From assembly GCA_028868695.1 (NCBI GenBank), contig JAGWTZ010000001.1, positions 61,912 to 125,911 on the forward strand: DNA of 64,000 nucleotides, in the 5' to 3' direction. Source of the DNA: Alphaproteobacteria bacterium. Its GTDB lineage: Bacteria > Pseudomonadota > Alphaproteobacteria > Rhizobiales > Aestuariivirgaceae. Every line of letters begins with the position of its first letter. The stretch's first letter is position 1. The notes beneath the pieces are model-generated. The model was not told the origin of the DNA, did no database searches, and saw only the letters and a program-made list of their open reading frames with translations. The translations under genes were made by a program, and so were the position numbers. Shown here piece after piece: positions 18,575 to 27,364 of the stretch.

Positions 18575-19171
18575 ATGGCCCAGGCAAAATCATTGCGTTG
18601 GGCGGTTTGGGGCATGGTGGCGCTGGCTGCCGTCATCCTCGGCCTCTTGGCATTGGAGCGCGGCGGCGATGACGGGCAGGAGGGCCTTGCCTCCTTTGGC
18701 GCGCCATTCAAGCTGGCCACCACCAAGGGCGGGGAGCTGGAGTCTACAAGCCTCAAGGGCAAGCCTTATGGCGTCTTCTTCGGCTTCACCCATTGCCCGG
18801 AGGTTTGCCCCACCACGCTGTTTGAAATGTCGGCGGCGATGAAGGAACTGGGCGATTCCGCCAAGGATTTCCGCCTGCTCTTCATCACCGTCGATCCTGA
18901 GCGGGACACGCTGCCCATCGTGAAGGACTACCTCGCCAATTTCGATCCGCGCATCGAGGGCCTGGTGCCAACGCTGGAGCAGCTGCAGCCTTTGGCCAAG
19001 GGCTTTCATGTCTATTACAAGAAGCAGCCCACCAGCGATGGCAGCTACACCATGGATCATACCGCCACGCTGTTTCTGTTCGATGCCAGCGGCAAATTCG
19101 CCAAGACCATTTCACTGGATGAAGACCGCGCCACCCGCGAGGCCAAGCTGAAATCCCTGATGGGCGGTTGA
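18575..19171 (+). CDS. SCO1/SenC family copper/thiol protein
   Basis: About 198 residues. An N-terminal membrane anchor (AVWGMVALAAVILGLLAL) is followed by a thioredoxin-like domain with the copper motif FTHCPEVCPTT (CxxxC) and the third ligand His in MDHTATLFLFD. SCO proteins deliver copper to or reduce the CuA centre of cytochrome c oxidase. ATG 18575 is taken as the start; a TTG six bases upstream would overlap the PCu(A)C stop. It ends ahead of a strong hairpin at 19196-19219. Confidence 0.94.
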   Translation: MAQAKSLRWAVWGMVALAAVILGLLALERGGDDGQEGLASFGAPFKLATTKGGELESTSLKGKPYGVFFGFTHCPEVCPTTLFEMSAAMKELGDSAKDFRLLFITVDPERDTLPIVKDYLANFDPRIEGLVPTLEQLQPLAKGFHVYYKKQPTSDGSYTMDHTATLFLFDASGKFAKTISLDEDRATREAKLKSLMGG

Positions 19172-19195
19172 GGCGGCAGTAGCGCGCCAGCAAAA

Positions 19196-19219
19196 AGGGC
19201 AGGCCCTCAGGCCTGCCCT
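19196..19219. terminator. Bidirectional rho-independent-type terminator
   Basis: A perfect 10-bp stem, AGGGCAGGCC / GGCCTGCCCT, with a 4-nt loop CTCA lies between the convergent SCO and HupE genes. On the minus strand the stem is followed by TTTTT, so it serves the HupE gene best; on the plus strand it is followed by AATTTGTTT. Confidence 0.85.
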
Positions 19220-19243
19220 AATTTGTTTCAGCGGCAGCGATTT

Positions 19244-19828
19244 TCAGATCGCGCCAAGCAGCAGGCCAGCACCCGCGATGGCCGCGGCGGCCCCGGCCAC
19301 TTTCACCACGCCAGCCGAATTCTTCAGGGCAACGCCAAGCGCCAGGCCTGCGCCATGCAGCAGCGCCGTGGCCGCCACAAAGCCAAGGCCATAGCTGAGG
19401 CCGGAAGCCAGTGCGGGCATTTCGCTGCCATGGGCATGGCCATGGAACAGGGCGAAAAAGCCCACAAGCCCCATCGCCGCCGAAACCGGCAGGCTCCACT
19501 CCAGCGCCACCAAGGCGCCCAGCACCAGAACCGATGCCGCAATGCCAACTTCTACATAGGGGAGGGCAAAGCCGTTCATGCCCAACGCGCCGCCCACACT
19601 CATCATGCCGATGAAAGCCATAGGCAGGGCCCAAAGTGCCCGCCCGCCCAGCCGCGCCGCAAACAGGCCCACAGCCACCATGGCGACCATGTGGTCCAAC
19701 CCGCTCAAGGGGTGCAGCAACCCGGCCGCAAAGCCAACCGCGCCATGGCCGGGGTGCGCTTCCGCCGCGCCTGAGAAACCCGCCAGCGCCGCCGCTGCCA
19801 AAACCAACGTCCTGAAATTCCGTGCCAT
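19244..19828 (-). CDS. HupE/UreJ family membrane protein
   Basis: 194 residues from ATG 19828, which has an AAGGAG site upstream. A signal peptide (MARNFRTLVLAAAALAGFSGAAEA) is followed directly by the family hallmark HPGHGAVGFAAGLLHPLSGLDHMVAM, then about six helices, with a further His cluster in FHGHAHGSEMPA. HupE/UreJ proteins are thought to move nickel (or cobalt). No hydrogenase or urease genes are nearby; the neighbours are the copper genes, so the metal is uncertain. Confidence 0.9.
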   Translation of the reverse strand: MARNFRTLVLAAAALAGFSGAAEAHPGHGAVGFAAGLLHPLSGLDHMVAMVAVGLFAARLGGRALWALPMAFIGMMSVGGALGMNGFALPYVEVGIAASVLVLGALVALEWSLPVSAAMGLVGFFALFHGHAHGSEMPALASGLSYGLGFVAATALLHGAGLALGVALKNSAGVVKVAGAAAAIAGAGLLLGAI

Positions 19829-19983
19829 CTGCCGCTCCTTTTGCTCTTGCTTCGCGCCGCCATGGCGCATTCTGGCTGGCGCAACTGTAACACACCCTCC
19901 GGGCCGTTCCATCATTTTGCGAACTCCCGGCGGCTGGCCGCGCCATTCTGGATTTTGACGAGTGTTCGTGCTAGGGTTCCCGC

Positions 19984-20184
19984 ATGACAAAGCTGGAACA
20001 AGTGGAACAACTCATTGCTTCCCTCGGCAAGGACGATTTAAAGCGCCTTGCCCGCTGGTGGGAAGAATTCCAGGCCGATGAATGGGACCGCCAGATGCAG
20101 GCCGATGCCAAGGCGGGAAAACTCGACAAGTTGATCGGCGAAGCCCGGTCTTCCATTGCCAAGGGCAATGTGCGTGACTTGTGA
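19984..20184 (+). CDS. Antitoxin of a type II toxin-antitoxin pair (putative)
   Basis: 66 residues, strongly helical and charged (LEQVEQLIASLGKDDLKRLARWWEEFQADEWDRQMQADAKAGKLDKL). The wording with a WDRQ..AD..AGKLD core is that of small antitoxin-like proteins encoded ahead of ParE-like toxins. No DNA-binding domain is obvious at this size. The stop overlaps the next start as GTGA, the usual antitoxin-first order. Confidence 0.7.
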   Translation: MTKLEQVEQLIASLGKDDLKRLARWWEEFQADEWDRQMQADAKAGKLDKLIGEARSSIAKGNVRDL

Positions 20185-20438
20185 GACATAGGGCTGAGGC
20201 GGGTTTTTGGCAGCAGTATGAAGCGCTGCCAGCATCAATCCGCCGGCTCGCCGACAAGAATTTTGCACTTTTGACGGAAAATCCCTCGCATCCGTCCTTG
20301 CGCTTCAAAAACATCAAGGAGGATGTGTGGTCGGTGCGCGTTGGTCTCAATCACCGCGCCTTGGCTTTTCGCGAAGACGCAGCTTTCACCTGGTTCTGGA
20401 TCGGCACCCACGCAGAATACGACAAGCTATTGCGGTGA
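20181..20438 (+). CDS. RelE/ParE-like toxin (putative)
   Basis: 85 residues starting at GTG 20181, overlapping the antitoxin gene by 4 bp. The sequence has a RelE/ParE-superfamily pattern: a helix hairpin (FWQQYEALPASIRRLADKNFALL), then PSLRFKNIKEDVWSVRVGLNHRALAF and a final FWIGTHAEYDKLL. Members inhibit gyrase or cleave mRNA; which applies here is unknown. The 3' end overlaps the convergent P450 gene by 12 bp, so the toxin C-terminus shares sequence with the P450 end. Confidence 0.75.
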   Translation: MRHRAEAGFWQQYEALPASIRRLADKNFALLTENPSHPSLRFKNIKEDVWSVRVGLNHRALAFREDAAFTWFWIGTHAEYDKLLR

Positions 20439-21635
20439 AACCCGCAGGCTTTGCAGCCCGTGGAAGTGATAGCCATCCTTGTACACCGGCTTTTCCGCCA
20501 GCCTGAGCTTGGGCAGGCGCTGCAGCAGAACTTCCATTGCCACCTGCATTTCCAGCCGCGCCAGCGGCGCGCCGATGCAGAAGTGGATGCCGGCGCCAAA
20601 GCTCACATGCGGGTTTGGATCCCGCGTGGGGATGAACTGCTCTGGCAGCTCAAACTTGGCTTCGTCATGGTTGGCCGCGCCCAGCATCAGCCCCACCGTC
20701 TCGCCCTTTTTCAGCTTCAGCCCGGCGAATTCCATGTCCTGCAGCGCGTAGCGGGTGAACATGTGCAGCGGCGCATCAAAGCGCATCACCTCATCGATCA
20801 GCGCGGGCGTCACCGGCCCGGTGATGCCATGCTCCAGCAGCGTCTTGAGGCCATTGCCCATCGAATGCACCGTGGCCTCATGCCCGGCATTGAGCACTAG
20901 TATCGCGGTGGTGATCAGTTCATCTTCCGTCAGCTTCTGGCCTTCGCTCTCGGCGCGCAGCAGTTCTGAAAGCAGGTCATTGCCCAGCGCCTTGCGCCGT
21001 TCGGCGATCAGGCCGCGCATGTAGGAGGAGAAGGCGGTGACGGCTTTCACCGCCGCGTCTTCCACCGCCCGGTCCCGCTTGGCCATGTACATCGCCACAT
21101 GGTCATGGCTCCAGGCCAGGAACTGGCTGGACATTTCAACCGGTGCGCCCAGCAGTTCGCAGATCACCGCCACGGGCACGGGTGTTGCAAAGGCCTCCAG
21201 CAGGTCAACCTCATCCTTCGCTTCAAATCCGTCAATCAAGTCATTGGAAAGATTGGCGATCATCGGCCTCAGCCGTTCAATCTGGCGCGACAGGAAGGCC
21301 CGGCTGATCAGGCCGCGCAGCCGCGTGTGCACCGGCGGCTCAAGCTCCAGCAACGAATGTTTCTCATGTTCGGTGAACACCTGCAGATGCTCCGCCGGCT
21401 CAGGCCAGCCCAGCTCCTCGCGGCTGGCAATGTGCAGGATCTGCCGGCCGAAGCGCCGGTCGCGCAGCGCGGCATTCACATCCTCGAAGCGCGAGAAACA
21501 CCAGTGGCCATATTGCTCCCATTTGAACACCGGGCATTCGCGGTGCAGGCGGCGGTAGATGGGGTAGGGGTTCTGGTAGAACTGCGCGTCACGCGGGTCG
21601 AGGTCGACAGAACAAGTGTTGGAATCGATCTTCAT
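20427..21635 (-). CDS. Bacterial cytochrome P450
   Basis: 402 residues. The heme-ligand loop FGAGIHFCIGAPLARLEMQ lies near residue 350. The I-helix oxygen-binding motif is LNAGHEATVHS, and an ExxR-type K-helix precedes RYALQDMEFAGLKLKKGETV. Length and lack of a membrane anchor fit the soluble class I P450s that receive electrons from ferredoxin. No ferredoxin or reductase gene is nearby. The substrate is unknown. Divergent from the MFS gene. Confidence 0.95.
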   Translation of the reverse strand: MKIDSNTCSVDLDPRDAQFYQNPYPIYRRLHRECPVFKWEQYGHWCFSRFEDVNAALRDRRFGRQILHIASREELGWPEPAEHLQVFTEHEKHSLLELEPPVHTRLRGLISRAFLSRQIERLRPMIANLSNDLIDGFEAKDEVDLLEAFATPVPVAVICELLGAPVEMSSQFLAWSHDHVAMYMAKRDRAVEDAAVKAVTAFSSYMRGLIAERRKALGNDLLSELLRAESEGQKLTEDELITTAILVLNAGHEATVHSMGNGLKTLLEHGITGPVTPALIDEVMRFDAPLHMFTRYALQDMEFAGLKLKKGETVGLMLGAANHDEAKFELPEQFIPTRDPNPHVSFGAGIHFCIGAPLARLEMQVAMEVLLQRLPKLRLAEKPVYKDGYHFHGLQSLRVSPQ

Positions 21636-21679
21636 GATGGCTATTAAACCGCTTTTTCGCCTGAAAGCACCATCCCAGC

Positions 21680-22888
21680 ATGTCTGAACACCATACGCCA
21701 GAATTTGAATTCATCGCGCTTGTCGCCTTGATCTCGGCGCTCGTGGCGATGTCGATCGACACCATGCTGCCCGCCGTCGGCATCATGGCGCATGAGCTTG
21801 GCGCCGCCCATGAGAATGACCGGCAGTTGATCGTGCTGGGCTTCTTCACCGGCATCATGCTGGGCACCCCGGTGTTCGGCCCGCTGTCGGATTCCATTGG
21901 CCGCAAGCTTTCCATCTATGGCGGCATTGCCGTTTACTGCGTGGGCGCGCTTATCTGCCTGTTTGCCCCCGGTTTCACCGCGCTGATCGTCGGCCGCGTC
22001 ATCCAGGGCTTTGGCGCGGGTGCTGCCCGCATCGTCACGCTGGCCATGGTGCGCGATGGCTTCAAGGGCCCGGCCATGGCCCGCATCATGAGCTTTGTGA
22101 TGTCGGTCTTCATGCTGGTGCCGATCTTCGCGCCGTCGATCGGCCAGCTGGTGCTTTATGTTGCCAGCTGGCGCGTGCTGTTTGCGGGCTTCATCGTGGC
22201 GGCCCTCGTCATGGCCACGTGGCTGGCGTTGCGGCAGGAAGAAACGCTGGCCCCCAGGAACCGCTTGCCCTTCCAGCTTGGCAAGCTTTGGGCCAGCGCC
22301 AGGGAAGTGCTCAGTCACCCCGTGGCGCTGGGCTATACGCTGGCCTCGGGCTTTGTCTTTGGCGTGTTCACCGCCTGGCTGGGCACCTGCCAGCAAATCT
22401 TTGCCGAGCAATACAAGCAGGGTGACAAGTTCGCCCTGTGGTTCGGCGCGCTGGCCACCACGCTGGCCATCGCCATGCTGCTCAACGGCCGCCTCGTCAT
22501 GCGCCTGGGCATGCGCAAGCTCTCGCGCCGCGCCATGCTGGGCTACATGGCGATCTGGCTGGTCATTCTGCTGATGTGCCTTGCCTCGGCGGGCAACCCG
22601 CCGCTCTGGCTGCTGGCGCCCTTCCTTGCCCTGTGGTTCTTCAGCGCAGGCTTCACCTTCGGCAACTTCAACGCCATGTCGATGGAGCCCATGGGCCACA
22701 TCGCCGGCATGGCAGCCGCCGTTTCGGGAACAATCTCGCAGGCCATGGGCATCGTGCTGGGCGGCTTTGCGGGGCGTTTCTATGATGGCACCATCACCCC
22801 GATGGCCTGGTTCTTCGTGGCCTTTGCGGTGGCGGCCTTCCTCGTCACCGAATGGGCCGAGCGCCACCGCAAGCCCGCCCGCGGCTGA
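21680..22888 (+). CDS. MFS multidrug transporter, Bcr/CflA type
   Basis: 402 residues with 12 predicted helices. DHA1 motifs are present: VALISALVAMSIDTMLPAVGIMA in helix 1, the cytoplasmic loop GPLSDSIGRKLSIYGG (motif A), RVIQGFGAGAARIVTLAMVRD in helix 4, and FAPSIGQL. Proton-driven export of drugs or metabolites is expected. It shares an intergenic region of 44 bp with the divergent P450 gene, so the exporter might handle the P450 product; that is inference. Confidence 0.92.
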   Translation: MSEHHTPEFEFIALVALISALVAMSIDTMLPAVGIMAHELGAAHENDRQLIVLGFFTGIMLGTPVFGPLSDSIGRKLSIYGGIAVYCVGALICLFAPGFTALIVGRVIQGFGAGAARIVTLAMVRDGFKGPAMARIMSFVMSVFMLVPIFAPSIGQLVLYVASWRVLFAGFIVAALVMATWLALRQEETLAPRNRLPFQLGKLWASAREVLSHPVALGYTLASGFVFGVFTAWLGTCQQIFAEQYKQGDKFALWFGALATTLAIAMLLNGRLVMRLGMRKLSRRAMLGYMAIWLVILLMCLASAGNPPLWLLAPFLALWFFSAGFTFGNFNAMSMEPMGHIAGMAAAVSGTISQAMGIVLGGFAGRFYDGTITPMAWFFVAFAVAAFLVTEWAERHRKPARG

Positions 22889-22950
22889 ACGGCGCGGTGG
22901 TTGAAATATCCTCACCTTGCATGTGCGCGCGCTTTGGCTAAAACCCTGCC

Positions 22951-24210
22951 ATGCCGAAATCCTATTCGATTTTCTCGATCCTCCGCCATGCGCTGCGCCC
23001 CTCCGAACCCTGGCCCGAGGCCTGGGCCAAGCCCGCGCCGAAATCCAACTATGATGTGATCATCATTGGCGGTGGCGGCCACGGCTTGGCCACGGCCTAT
23101 TATCTTGCCAAGAACCATGGCATCACCAATGTCGCCGTGCTGGAAAAATCCTATATCGGCTCCGGCAATGTCGGCCGCAACACCACCATCATCCGCTCCA
23201 ACTACATGCTGGGCGCCAACACCGCCTTTTTCGAAAAATCGCTGCAGCTCTGGGAAGGGCTGAGCCACGATCTCGATTTCAACTGCATGGTTTCCCACCG
23301 CGGGCAAATCGTGGTGGCGGTCAGCCCCGGCCAGATGGATTCATTCGCCAGGCGCGGCAACCTCATGCGACTCAACGGCATTGACGCCGAGCTGCTCGAC
23401 CGCAAGGAACTTGAGAAAGAGCTGCCCTATCTCGATTATTCCAAGCACGCCCGCTTCCCCATCTGGGGCGGCATCCACCAGCGCCGCGCCGGCACCGTGC
23501 GCCATGATGCCGTGGCCTGGGGCTATGCGCGGGCGGCCTCGGCGCTCGGCGTGCACATCATCGAGGATTGCGAAGTCACCGGCATGGTGATGGATGGCAA
23601 CAAGGTGACAGGCGTTGAAACCAATCGTGGCCGCATTCTTGCGGGCAAGGTGGGCATCGCCGTTGCGGGCCATTCCTCGCATGTGGCGCGCATGGCGGGC
23701 CTTCGCCTGCCGGTTGAAAGCCACATCCTGCAGGCCTTTGTCACAGAGCCGGTGAAGCCCATGGTGCATCATGTGGTGAGCTGGGGGGCCGAGCTGTTCT
23801 ATCTCTCGCAGTCCGACAAGGGCGGCATGGTTTTCGGCGGCCATATCGACGGCTTCAACACCTACACGCAGCGCGGCCAGTTCTTCAAGATCAGGGATGT
23901 GATGGAATGCGCCGTCTCGCTCATGCCCTTCATGTCGCGCCTGCGCCTCTTGCGGCATTGGGGCGGCATCATGGACATGACGCCCGATGGCTCGCCCTTC
24001 ATCTGCAAGACGCCGGTGGATGGCCTCTATCTCAACGGCGGCTGGTGCTATCAGGGCTTCAAGGCCACCCCGGCCTCGGGCCTCACCTTCGCCCACACCA
24101 TCGCCAACGATGCCCCGCATGACCTCAACGCCGCTTTCGCGCTCGACCGCCTGATGAAAGGCCGCGAGCTTGATGAACACGGCATTGGCAACTGGACGTA
24201 CAAGCAATGA
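22951..24210 (+). CDS. soxB: Sarcosine oxidase beta subunit
   Basis: 419 residues. The N-terminal FAD motif is YDVIIIGGGGHGLATAYYLAKNHG; typical beta-subunit stretches include SYIGSGNVGRNTTIIRSNY and the C-terminal GGIMDMTPDGSPFI and YLNGGWCYQGFKATPASG. In the heterotetrameric enzyme this subunit carries the flavin site that oxidises the N-methyl group of sarcosine, with transfer to tetrahydrofolate. First gene of soxBDAG; its stop overlaps soxD as ATGA. Confidence 0.96.
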   Translation: MPKSYSIFSILRHALRPSEPWPEAWAKPAPKSNYDVIIIGGGGHGLATAYYLAKNHGITNVAVLEKSYIGSGNVGRNTTIIRSNYMLGANTAFFEKSLQLWEGLSHDLDFNCMVSHRGQIVVAVSPGQMDSFARRGNLMRLNGIDAELLDRKELEKELPYLDYSKHARFPIWGGIHQRRAGTVRHDAVAWGYARAASALGVHIIEDCEVTGMVMDGNKVTGVETNRGRILAGKVGIAVAGHSSHVARMAGLRLPVESHILQAFVTEPVKPMVHHVVSWGAELFYLSQSDKGGMVFGGHIDGFNTYTQRGQFFKIRDVMECAVSLMPFMSRLRLLRHWGGIMDMTPDGSPFICKTPVDGLYLNGGWCYQGFKATPASGLTFAHTIANDAPHDLNAAFALDRLMKGRELDEHGIGNWTYKQ

Positions 24211-24452
24211 GAATTCCCTGCCCCCACTGTGGCGAGCGTGATGTCAACGAATTCCGCTATGGCGGCGATGCCACCAAGCAGCGCCCGGCCCATGGCGACA
24301 AGGATTTCCAGACGTGGAACGCCTATGTCTTCGAGTTTGACAACCCCAAGGGCCCGCATGAGGAATTCTGGCAGCACACGCTGGGCTGCCGCCAGTGGTT
24401 CCGGCTGAAGCGCAACACCGCCACCAATCAGATCCTGGGGGGCGGCCAATGA
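24207..24452 (+). CDS. soxD: Sarcosine oxidase delta subunit
   Basis: 81 residues. The zinc-binding start MRIPCPHCGERDVNEFRYGG is diagnostic, followed by EFWQHTLGCRQWFRLKRNTATN with a further Cys. The family's small zinc-containing delta subunit binds the alpha/beta core of heterotetrameric sarcosine oxidase. It overlaps soxB and soxA by 4 bp on each side. Confidence 0.96.
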   Translation: MRIPCPHCGERDVNEFRYGGDATKQRPAHGDKDFQTWNAYVFEFDNPKGPHEEFWQHTLGCRQWFRLKRNTATNQILGGGQ

Positions 24453-27364
24453 CCTCTTTCCGCAGGCTCAGCCAGGGTGGGCGCATCGACCGTGGCCGTC
24501 CGCTCAACTTCACCTTCAACGGCGGCAAGCGCCAGGGTTTTGCCGGCGACACCTTGGCCTCGGCCTTGCTGGCTGCCAATGACATCGTGGTGGGCCGCAG
24601 CTTCAAGTATCACCGGCCGCGCGGCGTCATGGGCGCGGGGCTGGAAGAGCCCAACGCCCTGTTCACCACCGGCAAGGGCGGCACGGAAGAGCCCAACGCC
24701 ATTGGCCCAGCTCTCGAACTGCGCGACGGTCTTGCCGCCAGGAGCCAGAACGCCTGGCCCAGCCCGCGCTTTGACCTGATGGCCGTGAACAGCCTGGCCT
24801 CACCACTTTTCGCCTCAGGCTTCTACTACAAGACCTTCATCGGCCCCTTCCAGAAAAGCTGGATGTTCTATGAGCCCTTCATCCGCCGCGCCGCGGGCCT
24901 GGGCAAAACCTCTTACGCCGCCGATGATGTGCGCCACGAAACCCGCAACGCCTTCTGCGATGTGCTGGTGGTGGGCGCTGGCCCCGCTGGCCTTGCCGCA
25001 GCACTTGCCGCCGCCAGGTCCGGCGTGAGCGTGGTTTTGGCCGAGCAGGATTTTGAACTGGGCGGCCAGCTTCTCTCCGGTGCTGATGCAGCCCTTGAAG
25101 CCTGGCGGGCCGAAACCGTGGCCGCGTTGCAGGCCGCGGAGAATGTGCGCCTGCTGCCCCGCGCCGTGGTGCAAGGCATCTATGATGGCAACCACGCCAT
25201 CATCTCGGTTGGCGGCACGGCGCTGGAATCGCTCCGTGCACGGAGCATCATTTATGCCGCCGGCGCGGTGGAGCGTCCGCTGGTGTTTGAAAACAACGAC
25301 CGCCCCGGCGTCATGCTCGCCTCCGCCTTGCGCAGCCTTGCCAACCGTTTCGCCCTGGTTCCAAGCCAGCGTGCTGTTCTGCTCACCAACAATGACAGCG
25401 CCTATGAGGCTGCCTTCGATCTCGCCGCCCATGGCGTTGCCGTCACGGTGGCCGATCTGCGCCGCGAAATCTCCGGCGCGCTCATGTCCCGCGCCGCGGG
25501 GCAGGGCATTGTGGTGTTCCCCGAAAGCGGCATTGCCGAGGTGATCGCCAAGCCGGATGTGCGCGCCGTCAAGCTGTCGGGCCGCCATGCCGTCACCATT
25601 GAGTGCGACGTGCTGGGCATGAGCGGCGGCTGGAGCCCGCTCGTCCACCTCACCGCCCATGGCGGCATCAAGCCGCGCTATGATGAAGCCATTGCGGCCT
25701 TTGTGCCAGGTGCCTTTGCGTCCGGCCATTTCGCCGCCGGCGCCTGCAACGGTGTGTTCGGCAGCCGTGCGGCCATCGCGTCCGGTGACGCGGCCGCCCG
25801 CGCCGCCCTCGGCCATCTCGGCCGCGCCAAGTTGCCGGCGGCTGCCACCCTGCCGGAAGGCGAGGATTTGGCCTATGCCATCACCCCGGTGTGGAACGCC
25901 ACGCAAGGCAGCAAGGGCAAGGCCTTTGTCGATTTCCAGAATGACGTCACCGCCAAGGATGTCGCCCAGGCGCATGACGAGGGTTACTCCAACATCGAGC
26001 ACCTGAAGCGTTACACCACGCTGGGCATGGGCACCGATCAGGGCAAGACCTCCAACATCAACGCGCTGGCCATCATGGCGGGGCTGCGCGGTGTGGGCAT
26101 TGGCGATGTTGGCACCACCACCTTCCGCCCGCCTTTCACGCCGCTCACCGTGGGCGCCATTGCCGGGCGCAGCGTGGGCCATCATTTCCGCCCCACGCGC
26201 CGTTCGCCGCTGCATGACTGGCACCAGAAGAACGGGGCCACCTTCATCGAGGCCGGCTTGTGGAAGCGCGCCTGGTATTATGACTGGGCGGGCAAGACGC
26301 CTCAGGAAGCCTATGTGAAGGAGATGGAGCTGGTGCGCCACAATGTCGGCCTCAGCGATGTTTCAACCCTGGGCAAGATTGACGTGCAGGGCAGGGATGC
26401 CGGCGAATTCCTCAACCGGGTTTACGTCAACGGCTTTGCCAAGCTTCCCGTCGGCAAGGCGCGTTATGGCGTCATGCTGAATGACGACGGCCTGGTGCTG
26501 GATGACGGCACCACCAGCCGCATCTCCGAGACGCAGTATTACCTCACCACCACCACGGCCCAAGCGGGCGAGGTGATGAGTTGGCTGGAATTCCTCGCCC
26601 AATGCCATTGGCCGGAGTTGGATGTGCATCTGGCCTCCCTCACTGATGAGTGGGGCGGCATGTCGCTGGCCGGCCCCAAGGCGCGCGAGGCCCTTGCCCT
26701 TGCGCTGCCGGGCGTGGACCTCAGCAATGAAGGCCTGCCTTACATGGGTGTGAAGGACATCACCTTCGAAGGCGTGCCCGTGCGCCTGCTGCGCCTCTCC
26801 TTCTCGGGTGAGCTGGGCTATGAAATCCATTGCCCGGCGAACTACACCGAAGCGCTGTGGGAGCATTTGCTGAAAGCTGCCGCCCCCCTGGGCATCAAGC
26901 CCTATGGCCTTGAGTCGCTGGCGTCCCTGCGCATTGAAAAGGGCCATGTGGCCGGGCTTGAATTGGATCACCGCAACTCACTGGATGATCTGGGCTTGGG
27001 CAAGATGGCTTCCGCCACCAAGCCCTTTGTCGGCGATGTGCTGCGCCAGCGCGAGGACATGATGGCGCCCGAACGCTGGAGCCTCGTGGGCCTTGAACTG
27101 CTGGAGGCAGGCAAGACACTGCGCGGCGGCTCCATCCTGTTTGCCGCCAATGACGAGATCAAGGGCCATGGCCGCGGCTACATCACCTCGGTGACGTGGA
27201 GTGTGGAACTGCAGCGCTTCATTGCGCTGGGCCTATATCAGGGCGGCTTGAAGCATGAGGGAGAGGAGATCATCTGCGCCTTCCCCCTCAAGAACGAGCA
27301 GGTGAAAGCCCGCATCGTCTCGCCCATGTTCATCGACAGCAAGGGAACCCGTCTCCATGCTTGA
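24449..27364 (+). CDS. soxA: Sarcosine oxidase alpha subunit
   Basis: 971 residues from ATG 24449, which overlaps the soxD stop as ATGA. Domains in order: an N-terminal ferredoxin-like fold (FTFNGGKRQGFAGDTLASALLA), the central nucleotide-binding domain with VLVVGAGPAGLAAALAAARSG, and a C-terminal GcvT-like tetrahydrofolate-binding half starting near SPLHDWHQKNGATFIEAG. This subunit receives the methylene group and forms 5,10-methylene-THF. Length is normal for the family. Its end overlaps soxG by 8 bp. Confidence 0.96.
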   Translation: MTSFRRLSQGGRIDRGRPLNFTFNGGKRQGFAGDTLASALLAANDIVVGRSFKYHRPRGVMGAGLEEPNALFTTGKGGTEEPNAIGPALELRDGLAARSQNAWPSPRFDLMAVNSLASPLFASGFYYKTFIGPFQKSWMFYEPFIRRAAGLGKTSYAADDVRHETRNAFCDVLVVGAGPAGLAAALAAARSGVSVVLAEQDFELGGQLLSGADAALEAWRAETVAALQAAENVRLLPRAVVQGIYDGNHAIISVGGTALESLRARSIIYAAGAVERPLVFENNDRPGVMLASALRSLANRFALVPSQRAVLLTNNDSAYEAAFDLAAHGVAVTVADLRREISGALMSRAAGQGIVVFPESGIAEVIAKPDVRAVKLSGRHAVTIECDVLGMSGGWSPLVHLTAHGGIKPRYDEAIAAFVPGAFASGHFAAGACNGVFGSRAAIASGDAAARAALGHLGRAKLPAAATLPEGEDLAYAITPVWNATQGSKGKAFVDFQNDVTAKDVAQAHDEGYSNIEHLKRYTTLGMGTDQGKTSNINALAIMAGLRGVGIGDVGTTTFRPPFTPLTVGAIAGRSVGHHFRPTRRSPLHDWHQKNGATFIEAGLWKRAWYYDWAGKTPQEAYVKEMELVRHNVGLSDVSTLGKIDVQGRDAGEFLNRVYVNGFAKLPVGKARYGVMLNDDGLVLDDGTTSRISETQYYLTTTTAQAGEVMSWLEFLAQCHWPELDVHLASLTDEWGGMSLAGPKAREALALALPGVDLSNEGLPYMGVKDITFEGVPVRLLRLSFSGELGYEIHCPANYTEALWEHLLKAAAPLGIKPYGLESLASLRIEKGHVAGLELDHRNSLDDLGLGKMASATKPFVGDVLRQREDMMAPERWSLVGLELLEAGKTLRGGSILFAANDEIKGHGRGYITSVTWSVELQRFIALGLYQGGLKHEGEEIICAFPLKNEQVKARIVSPMFIDSKGTRLHA

